The position numbers and the translations under genes are program-made. 17,457 bases of DNA from Burkholderiales bacterium (GTDB lineage: Bacteria; Pseudomonadota; Gammaproteobacteria; Burkholderiales; SG8-41). Within the stretch, counting starts at the first letter, position 1. Each line of letters begins with the position of its first letter. The stretch is taken from contig JAIESJ010000011.1 of NCBI GenBank assembly GCA_019746155.1, positions 1-17,457 on the forward strand, written 5' to 3'. Of this stretch, positions 1 through 7,780 are shown piece by piece. The notes under the pieces were generated by a model, which had not been told where the DNA came from, made no database searches, and worked only from the letters and a program-made list of their open reading frames with translations.

Positions 1-1
1 A

Positions 2-91
2 TGCGGCCTCCGCAAACCGCCTATCCTGAACACCTACTCCGCGGCCGAAAAGAGGGCCTTCGCCGGACGCTTACGCTTCATGAACGCCTAG
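2..91 (+). CDS. C-terminal end of an unidentified protein (partial, runs off left edge)
   Basis: Reading from base 2 gives 29 codons and then TAG at 89-91. The frame is open from the window edge and about four fifths of its codons end in G or C, as in the clear genes further along. The overlapping frame from base 1 (87 codons) has near-random third positions. The visible peptide ends in AEKRAFAGRLRFMNA. A perfect 12-bp palindrome follows 10 bp after the stop, as expected at a gene end. I do not recognise the protein family. The call rests on codon pattern only. Confidence 0.45.
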   Translation, partial: CGLRKPPILNTYSAAEKRAFAGRLRFMNA

Positions 92-101
92 AGGTAAAGC
101 A

Positions 102-113
102 CTTCCGCGGAAG
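102..113 (+). terminator. Palindrome after the partial left-edge gene, possible terminator stem
   Basis: CTTCCGCGGAAG is a perfect 12-bp palindrome, and GCA/TGC can extend the stem with a two-base bulge. It lies 10 bp after the TAG at 89-91. There is no T-tract, so it is not a canonical intrinsic terminator. Confidence 0.25.
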
Positions 114-433
114 CGTGCGCCCAATTATCGCGGAGATTCTTATTGGACACAGGAGTTTCAATGAGACGGTTTCGATAATGAAGTCGGAGATAGACCGCCA
201 CGTGCGATATTGGGACTGTTTGCTCTCCGAATCAAAGGGCACCACACCTTCTTCGAGCCATTAAGCAGTCGGCGGCACGGCCTTGGTAACATACTTCGGG
301 CTGTGCCGCTCTCTTCTGTTCTGTGCAGTAGTGAATGGTCGCATCAGGAACGTAAAATATCACACGTCTGCGTGCGGACGGACAGATTGCCGGGAGCTGA
401 ACGCTTGTACCGATCAACAACGAACAGAACGTA
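114..433. other. Gene-poor stretch of about 320 bp
   Basis: No frame on either strand has both a plausible start and the G/C-ending codon pattern of the neighbours. Short ORFs here have near-random third positions and match no family I know. The composition is mixed and less GC-rich than the rest of the window, like the MFS gene that follows. It presumably holds the promoter of that gene, but I could not find a convincing -35/-10 pair. Confidence 0.4.
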
Positions 434-1564
434 ATGGTGCCGGTACAGCCCTACATTGTTGTCGTCCTGTTTTTGCTCGCGATTTGTGCTGTGGTGAACA
501 TTTATTACACCCAGCCCATCGTGGCCAGCATCGCGTCACTCTTCAATGTTTCCGCTCGGGAGGCAAGCGCGGCATATACGGTCGCGAGTATGAGTTACAG
601 CGTGTCGCTCGTCTTCTGCGGGTGGCTAGCGACGCGATTCGGTGCGAAACGCGTAATGATATCGTCGGGTATCGCACTGGGGGTAGTGGCGCTCATACCC
701 GTCGATACCTACGCCAGCTTCTTGTTTGCACGAATGTTGCAAGGCCTGCTGGCAGCCGGTATTCCAGCCATCGGGATGGCGTACGTGAACAGGATTTACG
801 AGTGCCCACAAAGGGTACACGCGATATTTGTTGCGGGGCTCCTCTTCGGTGCGACGTTAGCGCGGGTCTTCGGCGGAATCGGCGCGTACTATCTGGGTGT
901 GCGGGAGCTTCATGTCTCCTTATTACTCGTGACCGGCCTCGTCGCCATGGCCGCCGCTGCCGTTTTCCCCGAAGATCGACAAACCGACCAGAGCAACAGC
1001 CCGCTTGACCTCCTCCGGGAGACAACCAGCCGAAGCACGAGATATGGTGCGGTGACGGCCTTTATGTTCTTTGCCGCTTTCGCGGCCATTTACAACACGC
1101 TTGGTTTTGTACTCGCTAGCGCCTATGGGCTGGACGACTTTGAGATCGGGCTGGTATTTGCGATCGGCGTGACGGGGGTGGTAGCGTCACAAATCATGCC
1201 CGGTATTGCTCAGCGTCGCGGTGTCTATGTTGTTGTTTCTGTGATGTATCTCCTTGCGGCCGCCGCCGCAATGGCGCTAGCCGTGGAGTCTTTCATTAGC
1301 GTCCTCCTTGGCATCGCATGTCTGAACTTCGCGATTTTTGGCATTCACACGACTGTCAGCCAGCAAACCGCTTCCCGTGCCAAGCGGAAAGAACATGCCA
1401 TGAGCATTTATATGATCTGCTACTTTCTGGGCGGAACGGCCGGTGCCGGGATTGCCGGCTTGCTGTATCCCCTCTACGATTGGTACGCAGTTCTCGCACT
1501 ATCGGTACTGTTCGTCGGCATGGGATTCCTCATTAATATAAGGCAGGCTGTACAAGCTGAGTAA
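434..1564 (+). CDS. MFS transporter, drug/metabolite exporter type (YnfM-like)
   Basis: A 376-residue, strongly hydrophobic polytopic inner-membrane protein with about 12 predicted membrane segments, the normal size for a major facilitator. Seen directly: an N-terminal VNIYYTQPI element (residues 21-29) of the kind found at the end of helix 1 in YnfM-like exporters, and a loop 2-3 motif-A variant GWLATRFGAKR (63-73), where the usual Asp is Thr. A soluble linker lies near residues 180-200, where the two six-helix halves meet. The ATG at 434 has no clear ribosome-binding site, but it starts just before the first helix. The gene stands alone between a gene-poor stretch and a minus-strand gene. 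Its codons are less G/C-biased than those of its neighbours, suggesting separate acquisition. Family assignment is firm; the substrate is unknown. Confidence 0.85.
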   Translation: MVPVQPYIVVVLFLLAICAVVNIYYTQPIVASIASLFNVSAREASAAYTVASMSYSVSLVFCGWLATRFGAKRVMISSGIALGVVALIPVDTYASFLFARMLQGLLAAGIPAIGMAYVNRIYECPQRVHAIFVAGLLFGATLARVFGGIGAYYLGVRELHVSLLLVTGLVAMAAAAVFPEDRQTDQSNSPLDLLRETTSRSTRYGAVTAFMFFAAFAAIYNTLGFVLASAYGLDDFEIGLVFAIGVTGVVASQIMPGIAQRRGVYVVVSVMYLLAAAAAMALAVESFISVLLGIACLNFAIFGIHTTVSQQTASRAKRKEHAMSIYMICYFLGGTAGAGIAGLLYPLYDWYAVLALSVLFVGMGFLINIRQAVQAE

Positions 1565-1567
1565 TTG

Positions 1568-1586
1568 TCCGACGCTGGGGGTCGGA
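1568..1586 (+). terminator. Hairpin just after the MFS stop codon
   Basis: TCCGAC (1568-1573) and GTCGGA (1581-1586) form a perfect 6-bp stem with a 7-base loop, starting 4 bases after the TAA at 1562-1564. No T-tract follows. It may stabilise or end the MFS transcript, which converges on the minus-strand gene ending at 1699. Confidence 0.35.
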
Positions 1587-1698
1587 TGTGGGCGAATTCC
1601 GGCGGCGGACTCACGGTCACGACGTAGACGCGGCGCTCCGCTGCGGCGTGCGCGATCAGTCCCTGTATCTGGATCGCGTTTGCATGGGGGGCGGCGGA

Positions 1699-2556
1699 TC
1701 ATTCGCCCTTGATACCAGCCCGCGTGATGACGTCCTGCCACTTGACGGTTTCGGATTGCATGAGCTTTCCGAACTGGGCCGAACTCATCTTTTGGACATC
1801 CGCCCCCTGTGCAGCCATTTTTTGCACCACGTCCGGATTGTCGAGGGAAGTATTCATGGCCGCGTGCATGCGCGAAACGAGGTCGGCGGGCGTGCCGCAG
1901 GGCGCGAACAGGCCGTACCAGATGTAGGTCTGGTAACCCGGCACGCCGGCTTCGCTGATTGTCGGCAGACTGGGCAGCGCGGGGTTGCGTTTAGCGCCGC
2001 CGACGGCGAGCGCCTTGAGCTTGCCGGCGCGGATGTGCGATATCACGGTGGGGAGCGAGCCCAGGTGGATCTGGGTGTTGCCGGCGACGGTGTCGGCGAT
2101 TGCCGGTCCGCCGCCCTTGAACGGCACATGGACAATGTTGACCCCGGTCATGAGTTTGAAAAGCTCCGTGTTCATGTGCGGGAAACCGCCGATCCCCGAG
2201 GAAGAGTACAGCAGCTCGCCCGGTCGCTTCTTCGCCAGCGCGATCAATTCCTTGACCGAATTGACGGGCAGGTGGGGATTGACAACGAGAGCGCTGTCGG
2301 CGAAGCCGAGCAGGACGACCGGCTCGAATGATTTTACGAGATCGACATTCGACTTTTGGATCAGGTGGCCGTACGCCGTCGAGGTGAGCATGAAGTTGTG
2401 GCCGTCGGGCGGCGACTGCGCGGCGATCTGCAGACCGACGATGGAGCCCGCGCCCGGACGATTGTCGATGATCACCTGCTGCCTGAGCCGGTTGGTGAGG
2501 TCCGCGGCCACAATGCGGCCGACGAGCCAGCGCACGTATTCTGCGCCGACAGGCAC
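1699..2556 (-). pseudogene. Bug/TctC-family tripartite tricarboxylate transporter binding protein, N-terminally truncated
   Basis: The frame encodes most of a Bug-type periplasmic solute-binding protein (substrate capture for TctAB-like carriers). Seen: DNRPGAG (31-37), a following PPDGHNF segment, the LYSSSGIGGFPHMNTELF and HVPFKGGGPAIADTVAG blocks, and the C-terminal LPTISEAGVPGY and APCGTPADLVSRM blocks. Full members are about 320 residues; this frame gives 285 from a GTG. Family similarity is clear only from about residue 12 (GRIVAADL). The signal peptide, the YPxKPIRxIVPF strand and the GG-x-x-D element are absent. An in-frame TGA lies ten codons upstream of the GTG, and only 98 bp separate the gene from the lyase stop, too little for the missing part. 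Without a signal peptide the product could not reach the periplasm. Probably a 5'-deleted pseudogene. Confidence 0.8.
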
Positions 2557-2584
2557 GACGGCTGATGAGCGATCTCGCCTTTCT

Positions 2585-2611
2585 CACCGTGGCCGAGGCG
2601 GCAGGCCGGTG
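2585..2611. repeat. Bulged hairpin between the Bug pseudogene and the lyase gene
   Basis: CACCGTGGCC (2585-2594) pairs with GGCCGGTG (2604-2611) apart from a two-base bulge, with a 9-base loop. It is downstream of the lyase gene on the minus strand and could mark the end of that transcript. No T-run follows in that direction. Confidence 0.25.
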
Positions 2612-2654
2612 AGTATTTAAGAGAGGCGGTAAGGGAGAGGCGATAGCTGTATGC

Positions 2655-3821
2655 TCAGCCTGCCTGTTTCATTCTTGCGAACGCCTGCTCAAGGTCGGCG
2701 ATAAGATCTTCGGGGTCTTCGAGTCCGATATGCAGCCGGAGCGTGGGGCCGCCGGGGTTCCAGCGGGTGGCGGTGCGGTATTTATCGATGCGTGCGACCT
2801 GAACCAGGCTTTCGTAGCCGCCCCAGCTCGAGCCGATGCCGAAGAGCTCGAGCGCGTTGACGAAGTCGCTGACGGCCCCGTCGCTCGCCGGCTTGAGCAC
2901 GAAGCCGAACAGCGAGGCTGCCCCGGTGAAGTCGCGCTTCCATATCGTGTGCCCCGGATCGCTTTCCAGCGCGGGGTAGATCACGCGCAGCACTTCGGGC
3001 CGCGACTGCAGCCACTGCGCGATCCTGATGGCATTCGCCATCTGCTGCTTCATGCGCACGCCGATGGTGCGGAAGCCGCGCAGCGCGAGATAGCAGTCCT
3101 CGGGGCTGACGCTGAAACCGAAATCGGCGACAGCCCTGCGTACCGGCAGCCAGTATTGTTCGCTGGTGACGATGATGCCCATCATGACGTCGGAGTGGCC
3201 GACGATGTACTTGGTCGCGGCGTGTATCGACACGTCGACGCCGTGCTCGAACGAGCGGAAGAAATACGGCGTGCCCCAGGTATTGTCGGCGAGCACCGGC
3301 AGCCCGCGTGCGTGCGCGGCTGCGGCGATCGCCGGGATGTCCTGCATTTCGAACGTGAGCGAGCCCGGCGCCTCGCAGAACACGGCCCGGGTACTGGGCC
3401 TGATCAGATCCTTGATGGCGGCGCCGATCAGCGGATCGTAGTACTCAACATCGATGCCGTTGGGCTTCAGGCGCGCGTCGCAGAAATGGCGCGTCGGCGC
3501 ATAAACCGAATCGGAAACGAGCAGGTGGTCGCCGGTTTTCACGAAGGCGCTGAGCGCTGCCGTGATCGCGGCCAGTCCCGACGGCACCGCCACCGCCTGA
3601 TGGCCGCCTTCCATTTTCGCCACCGCCTCCTCCAGCGCGAAGGTGGTCGGCGTGCCGTGGCGCCCGTAGCGTACCGACTTGTAGTCGTCGGGCGTGCGCG
3701 TTTCGTAAGACTCGAGATCGGGAAAAATCACGGTCGAAGTGCGGAATACCGGGGTGTTGACCATGCCTTGGTATTTTTCGGGGGCGCGACCGGCGTGAGC
3801 AAGCAGGGTGTCTTTTTTCAT
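2655..3821 (-). CDS. metC: Cystathionine beta-lyase (Cys/Met metabolism PLP enzyme)
   Basis: A 388-residue fold-type I PLP enzyme of the Cys/Met metabolism family. Cystathionine beta-lyase cleaves cystathionine to homocysteine, pyruvate and ammonia in methionine synthesis, in the cytoplasm. Seen: YGR (52-54), which contacts the neighbouring subunit's PLP phosphate; PSGLAA (80-85); the ring-stacking Tyr in SVYAPT (107); ADNTW with the PLP-nitrogen Asp (179); and the Schiff-base Lys in HAATKYIVGHSD (K204). The C-terminal SSWGGYESL segment and overall spacing fit MetC better than MetB or MetZ, but a gamma-lyase role is not excluded. The length is normal. The start MKKDTLLAHAGR is typical. The gene is divergent from the molybdenum hydroxylase operon across a 218-bp gap and is followed on the same strand by the Bug pseudogene. 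Confidence 0.85.
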   Translation of the reverse strand: MKKDTLLAHAGRAPEKYQGMVNTPVFRTSTVIFPDLESYETRTPDDYKSVRYGRHGTPTTFALEEAVAKMEGGHQAVAVPSGLAAITAALSAFVKTGDHLLVSDSVYAPTRHFCDARLKPNGIDVEYYDPLIGAAIKDLIRPSTRAVFCEAPGSLTFEMQDIPAIAAAAHARGLPVLADNTWGTPYFFRSFEHGVDVSIHAATKYIVGHSDVMMGIIVTSEQYWLPVRRAVADFGFSVSPEDCYLALRGFRTIGVRMKQQMANAIRIAQWLQSRPEVLRVIYPALESDPGHTIWKRDFTGAASLFGFVLKPASDGAVSDFVNALELFGIGSSWGGYESLVQVARIDKYRTATRWNPGGPTLRLHIGLEDPEDLIADLEQAFARMKQAG

Positions 3822-3850
3822 TGTTGAGACCGTTTTGTATGCCGTGGCTT

Positions 3851-3879
3851 ATTGTGCGCGCCGCGGTGTGCCCGCGCAA
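3851..3879 (-). promoter_or_regulatory. Weak sigma70-like promoter candidate for the lyase gene
   Basis: On the minus strand TTGCGC (3874-3879) and CACAAT (3851-3856) are exactly 17 bases apart and lie 30 bases upstream of the ATG. The -35 matches consensus at three of six positions and the -10 at four. The spacing and place are right but the match is poor. No convincing promoter for the divergent operon was found in 3822-4039. Confidence 0.22.
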
Positions 3880-4039
3880 CATGTGGACTCTGTGCATTGT
3901 CGTCCGGCGTCACTTGCTCGATAATCTGCGCGAACCGCTTGTCGCCGGGGAACCGGGGATGAAGGGGGAGGCGGTTGCCCGGCAATGACGACGTCGCCGG
4001 CAAGCCTGCGGACAACTTTTAATTCTCACCGATCCCGCC

Positions 4040-6355
4040 ATGGACCATCATCTGCTGGAAGTCGCGGGCACGCATGTATCGCGGCTGGAAGACTTGCGGC
4101 TCGTTACCGGCAGCGGCAGGTACGCTTCCGACTGGAACCTGCCCGGCCAATTGCACGCCTGTTTCCTGCGTTCCGACCGCGCTCACGCCAGAATCGTCTC
4201 GATCAATGCCGGGAGCGCGCGCAAGCATCCCGGCGTGATGCGCATTTTCACGGGCGCCGATGCGGTGGCTGCCGGTCATACCAGACCGATGACGATCCTG
4301 ACCTTCAAGGGCAAGGACGGTATGCAGGCGCGGGTGCCGGCGCGGCCGGCGCTGGCGCATGAACGCGTGCGCTGCGTCGGCGAGCCGGTGGCGATGGTGG
4401 TCGCCGAAACCGCGCTCATCGCGCAGGATGCGGCCGGGCTGATCGAAGTCGAATACGAGGAACTGCCGGTCGTCATCGACCCCGAAGAGGCCCTCGCTGC
4501 GGGTGCGCCGCAGCTGCACGACAGCGTGCCGGGCAATCTGCCTTTTGAGTTCGAGGCGGGCGATGCCGCGGCGACCGCTGCGGCGTTTGCCCGGGCCGCG
4601 CACGTCACGCGGCTCAAGCTCGCGGTGACGCGGGTCGCGCCCAACCCGATGGAGCCCCGCGCCTGCCTGGTGGCGTACGACGCGCGGGAGGGAAGCTACA
4701 CCGTGCATGTCCATGTGCAGGGTGTGAACATGATGCGCAAGCAGCTCGCGGCGTATACCGGTGTTGCGGAAGAAAAAATCCGCGTCGTGGCGCGCGATGT
4801 CGGCGGCGCATTCGGGCAGCGCAGCCTGGCCTATCCCGAGTATTGCGCGCAGATGCTGGCGGCGAAGGAACTCGGGCGCCCGGTGAAATGGGTCGCCACG
4901 CGTTCAGAAGGCTTCCTCACCGATTCGCACGGCCGCGCGAATTTTGTTTCCGGTGAGCTCGCGCTCGACCGCGACGGGAAGTTTCTCGGCCTGCGGCTCG
5001 ACTGGATCGCCGACATGGGCGCGTATCTTACGCCGACCGGCCCGGTGAGCCATATCCGCAACCCGAGCACCTGCCTGACCGGCGTCTATCGCATCCCGGC
5101 ACTGTACGGGCGCTGGCGCACGGTGCTCACCAATACCAATCCGGTCGCGGCCTACCGCGGTGCGGGACGCCCGGACATCGCCTATGTCATCGAACGGTTG
5201 GTGAACCAGGCGGCGGCCGAGATCGGCGTCGATCCCGCGGAATTGCGACGCCGCAACTTCATTCCGCCCGAGGCCTTCCCGTACAAGACGCCGACCGGTT
5301 CGATCTACGAGAACGCCGACCTGCCGGGATTGCTGGAAAAAGCCTTGAAGCTGGCCGACTGGAAAGGTTTTGCGCAACGCCGCCGGCAATCCGAAACAGC
5401 GGGCAGGCTGCGCGGCATTGGCATCTCGACGGTGATCGAAAACACCGGCGCCGGGCTGTTCCCGAAAGACGAGGTCGCGATCGAGGTGGCCGCGGACGGC
5501 GCGGTGACGGTCTATTCGGTGTCGCACTCGCAGGGGCAGGGGCACGAGACCACTTTCGCGATGATCGTGGCGGAGGCGCTCGGGATCCCGACCGAACGGG
5601 TGCGCCTGCGGCAGGGCGACGAGGACAGACCGCTGTTCGGCAACCACACGGGCGGCTCGCGTTCCACGGTGGGGGCGGGCAGCGCGTGCCACCTCGCGGC
5701 GAAAAAGCTGATCGAGCAGGGCAAAACGCTGGCCGCGCTCGATCTGGGCGTCGAACCTTCCCAGGTCGAGTATGCGAATGGCACGTTTCGCGCCCGCGAT
5801 TCGCAGCGCGCGATTACGCTCGGCGACCTCGCCGGGGCCAAGGCGTTTTCGGCCACGGCGGAAGGCAGCTTCAGTTCGACGTTTCCCAACGGCTGCCACA
5901 TCGCCGAGGTGGAAATCGATCCCGAAACGGGCGTGACCGAGATCGTCTCCTACGTCGCCGTCGACGATTGCGGCAGAGTGATCAACCACGCCATCGTCGA
6001 GGGTCAGATGCACGGCGGCGTGGTGCAGGGCGCGGGCCAGGTGTTCGGCGAGCACGTGGTCTATGACCGCAACACGGGACAGCTCATGACCGGCAGTTTT
6101 GCCGATTACACCATGCCGCGCGCAGGCCTGGTGCGCGAGATCAGGATGGAAGAGCATCCGACGCCTTCCAAGGTGAGCCCGCTCGGCGTCAAGGGCATGG
6201 GCGAGTCGGGCTGCACCGCGTCGCTCGCCGCGCTCACCAACGCCGTGATCGATGCGCTGCGCCCGCTCGGCATCCATCATCTCGACATGCCGTTGACGCC
6301 CGCCAGGGTGTGGGGCGCGATCCAGGCGGCGAAGTCACGATTCGTGCGAAAGTAA
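4040..6355 (+). CDS. Molybdenum hydroxylase large (molybdopterin-binding) subunit, xanthine dehydrogenase/CoxL family
   Basis: A 771-residue molybdopterin cytosine dinucleotide-type catalytic subunit. The family hydroxylates carbon centres of N-heterocycles, aldehydes or aromatic acyl-CoAs using water and passes electrons through the Fe-S and FAD subunits encoded next. Seen: the N-terminal RLEDLRLVTGSGRYASD element (15-31), the Mo-site glycine loop VGGAFG (254-259), AYRGAGR (371-377) in the active-site loop, and the catalytic Glu in VKGMGESG (E722). AYRGAGR, not AYXCSFR, puts it outside true (form I) CO dehydrogenases, among form II/other hydroxylases. The length is normal. The ATG at 4040 has no obvious Shine-Dalgarno sequence but fits the family N-terminus. 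It is first in a three-gene operon, ending 18 bp before the FAD subunit. The substrate is unknown. Confidence 0.92.
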   Translation: MDHHLLEVAGTHVSRLEDLRLVTGSGRYASDWNLPGQLHACFLRSDRAHARIVSINAGSARKHPGVMRIFTGADAVAAGHTRPMTILTFKGKDGMQARVPARPALAHERVRCVGEPVAMVVAETALIAQDAAGLIEVEYEELPVVIDPEEALAAGAPQLHDSVPGNLPFEFEAGDAAATAAAFARAAHVTRLKLAVTRVAPNPMEPRACLVAYDAREGSYTVHVHVQGVNMMRKQLAAYTGVAEEKIRVVARDVGGAFGQRSLAYPEYCAQMLAAKELGRPVKWVATRSEGFLTDSHGRANFVSGELALDRDGKFLGLRLDWIADMGAYLTPTGPVSHIRNPSTCLTGVYRIPALYGRWRTVLTNTNPVAAYRGAGRPDIAYVIERLVNQAAAEIGVDPAELRRRNFIPPEAFPYKTPTGSIYENADLPGLLEKALKLADWKGFAQRRRQSETAGRLRGIGISTVIENTGAGLFPKDEVAIEVAADGAVTVYSVSHSQGQGHETTFAMIVAEALGIPTERVRLRQGDEDRPLFGNHTGGSRSTVGAGSACHLAAKKLIEQGKTLAALDLGVEPSQVEYANGTFRARDSQRAITLGDLAGAKAFSATAEGSFSSTFPNGCHIAEVEIDPETGVTEIVSYVAVDDCGRVINHAIVEGQMHGGVVQGAGQVFGEHVVYDRNTGQLMTGSFADYTMPRAGLVREIRMEEHPTPSKVSPLGVKGMGESGCTASLAALTNAVIDALRPLGIHHLDMPLTPARVWGAIQAAKSRFVRK

Positions 6356-6373
6356 AACATCAGGGGCGCAAGC

Positions 6374-7165
6374 GTGTATTCATTCCATTACATCGAGGCG
6401 AAATCGCTCAAGGAGGCCGGTGATCTGCTCGCCGCAAATCCCGATGCCAAACTGCTCGCCGGCGGCATGACGCTGATCCCGACGATGAAGGCGCGGCTGG
6501 CGCAGCCCTCGCCTCTCGTCGATATCGCCGGCCTTGGCGAATTGACGGGCATCGAGCTAGGGGATGGAAAACTCGTCATCGGCGCGGCGACGAAGCATCA
6601 TGACGTTGCGACATCCGGTGTTGTGAAGAAAGCGATCCCGGCGCTGGCGCGTCTCGCCGGCCTGATCGGCGACCCGCAGGTGCGCAATCTCGGCACCCTG
6701 GGCGGCTCGGTCGCCAACAACGATCCTGCTGCAGATTACCCCGCCGCGGTGCTGGCGCTCGGCGCGACGGTGATCACGACGCGGCGCGAGATTGCCGCGG
6801 AAGATTACTTCCAGGGCATGTTTGCGACCGCGCTGGAGCCGGGCGAAATCGTCGTGCGGTTGAGCTTTCCGATCCCGCGGCGCGCGGCCTACGCGAAATT
6901 CCCGCATCCCGCATCCGGTTATGCGATGGCAGGCGTATTTATTGCCGGGACCGCAAACGGCGTGCGCGTGGCGGTGACCGGCGCCGGCCCCGGCGTGTTC
7001 CGCTGGCCGGACGCCGAAGCGGCGCTGGCGAAGAACATGAACCCGGCCGCGCTCGACGCGCTGGTCGTCGCCGCCGACGATCTCAACGAAGATCTGCATG
7101 CGCCGCGCGAGTATCGCGCCCACCTCGTCAAGGTGATGGCGCAACGTGCGGCGGCGGCGCTTTGA
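6374..7165 (+). CDS. Molybdenum hydroxylase medium (FAD-binding) subunit
   Basis: A 263-residue FAD subunit of the CoxM/XdhB type, relaying electrons from the Fe-S subunit to an acceptor. The two FAD pyrophosphate loops are visible: AGGMTLIPTMKARL (about 30-43) and RNLGTLGGSVANNDPAADYP (about 104-123). The C-terminal CO-dehydrogenase flavoprotein domain follows. The protein is somewhat short for the family (usually 260-300) and has no 4Fe-4S insertion, which argues against 4-hydroxybenzoyl-CoA reductase beta subunits. The start is GTG at 6374, preceded by AGGGG about 8 bases upstream. It is the second operon gene, 18 bp after the large subunit and 39 bp before the small one. Confidence 0.9.
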   Translation: MYSFHYIEAKSLKEAGDLLAANPDAKLLAGGMTLIPTMKARLAQPSPLVDIAGLGELTGIELGDGKLVIGAATKHHDVATSGVVKKAIPALARLAGLIGDPQVRNLGTLGGSVANNDPAADYPAAVLALGATVITTRREIAAEDYFQGMFATALEPGEIVVRLSFPIPRRAAYAKFPHPASGYAMAGVFIAGTANGVRVAVTGAGPGVFRWPDAEAALAKNMNPAALDALVVAADDLNEDLHAPREYRAHLVKVMAQRAAAAL

Positions 7166-7204
7166 AGCTTTTAATATTATTGAATAAAATCAATAGGTTA
7201 TGAA

Positions 7205-7696
7205 ATGACGACGATCGAAGTGACGGTGAACGGCGTCAACTACTCGCGCGAGGTCGAAGACCGCATGCTGCTCGTCAACTTGCTGCGCGACGAGCTGGGA
7301 CTCACCGGCACCCACATCGGCTGCGACACCAGCCAGTGCGGCTGTTGCACCGTGCACGTCGACGGCCGGGCCGTAAAGTCATGTTCCATGCTGGCGGCGC
7401 AGGCCAATGGCGCTGAAATCGTCACCATCGAAGGCATGGCGAGAAACGGTGCGCTGCATCCGATACAGCAGGCGTTCACGGAATGCCACGGCCTGCAGTG
7501 CGGCTTCTGCACGCCGGGCATGATCATGGCGGTGGCGGGGCTGCTGAAAGACAATCCCGATCCCAGCGACGAGGAGATCGTTCACGGCCTGGAAGGCAAT
7601 CTTTGTCGCTGCACCGGCTACATTAATATCGTGAAAGCGGTGAAACGCGGCGCCGAGCTGCTGTGCGGCAATGGGGATAAATCCTCAAGGCGTTAA
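7205..7696 (+). CDS. Molybdenum hydroxylase small (2x[2Fe-2S]) subunit
   Basis: A 163-residue electron-transfer subunit of the CoxS/XdhC-type family. The N-terminal plant-ferredoxin-like domain carries C40, C45, C48 and C60 for one [2Fe-2S] cluster. The C-terminal helical domain carries C99 and C102 (CGFCTPG) and C134 and C136 (CRCTGY) for the second, which sits next to the molybdenum site. All eight ligands are present and the length is normal, so the protein should work. It is the last gene of the operon; the order large-medium-small differs from the medium-small-large order of classical cox operons. The short upstream spacer (7166-7204) is notably AT-rich, with no strong ribosome-binding site. 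Confidence 0.93.
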   Translation: MTTIEVTVNGVNYSREVEDRMLLVNLLRDELGLTGTHIGCDTSQCGCCTVHVDGRAVKSCSMLAAQANGAEIVTIEGMARNGALHPIQQAFTECHGLQCGFCTPGMIMAVAGLLKDNPDPSDEEIVHGLEGNLCRCTGYINIVKAVKRGAELLCGNGDKSSRR

Positions 7697-7698
7697 TG

Positions 7699-7770
7699 GT
7701 AAGCGGTGAGCGGCGGGGCGCAAGAGGTTCGACCGGAAAGCCTGGGTTGGTTTTGCCGCTTACCGCTTAC
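7699..7770. terminator. 16-bp inverted repeat between convergent genes, probable bidirectional transcript end
   Basis: GTAAGCGGTGAGCGGC at 7699-7714 is mirrored by GCCGCTTACCGCTTAC at 7755-7770 with one mismatch (a possible G-T pair), leaving a 40-base loop. It begins right after the small-subunit stop and ends 10 bases before the stop of the minus-strand hydrolase. Its place between converging genes suggests a shared transcript boundary. There is no T-run, so a REP-like element is an alternative. Confidence 0.5.
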
Positions 7771-7780
7771 GAGTATCCCG

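Noticed and set aside
1..264. 87-codon frame from base 1 as a gene
   Set aside because: Near-random third positions, no family resemblance, and overlap with a better coding frame at 2-91.
2730..3827. 365-codon plus-strand frame opposite the lyase gene
   Set aside because: Antisense shadow; the minus strand has the complete PLP-enzyme motif set.
4904..6280. 458-codon minus-strand frame opposite the molybdenum hydroxylase large subunit
   Set aside because: An Arg/His-rich shadow of a high-GC gene; the plus strand carries all family motifs.
4040..7696. Carbon monoxide dehydrogenase (form I CoxMSL)
   Set aside because: The active-site loop is AYRGAGR, not AYXCSFR, and the gene order is large-medium-small.
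4040..7696. 4-hydroxybenzoyl-CoA reductase
   Set aside because: The FAD subunit (263 aa) lacks the extra segment carrying a 4Fe-4S cluster found in that enzyme.
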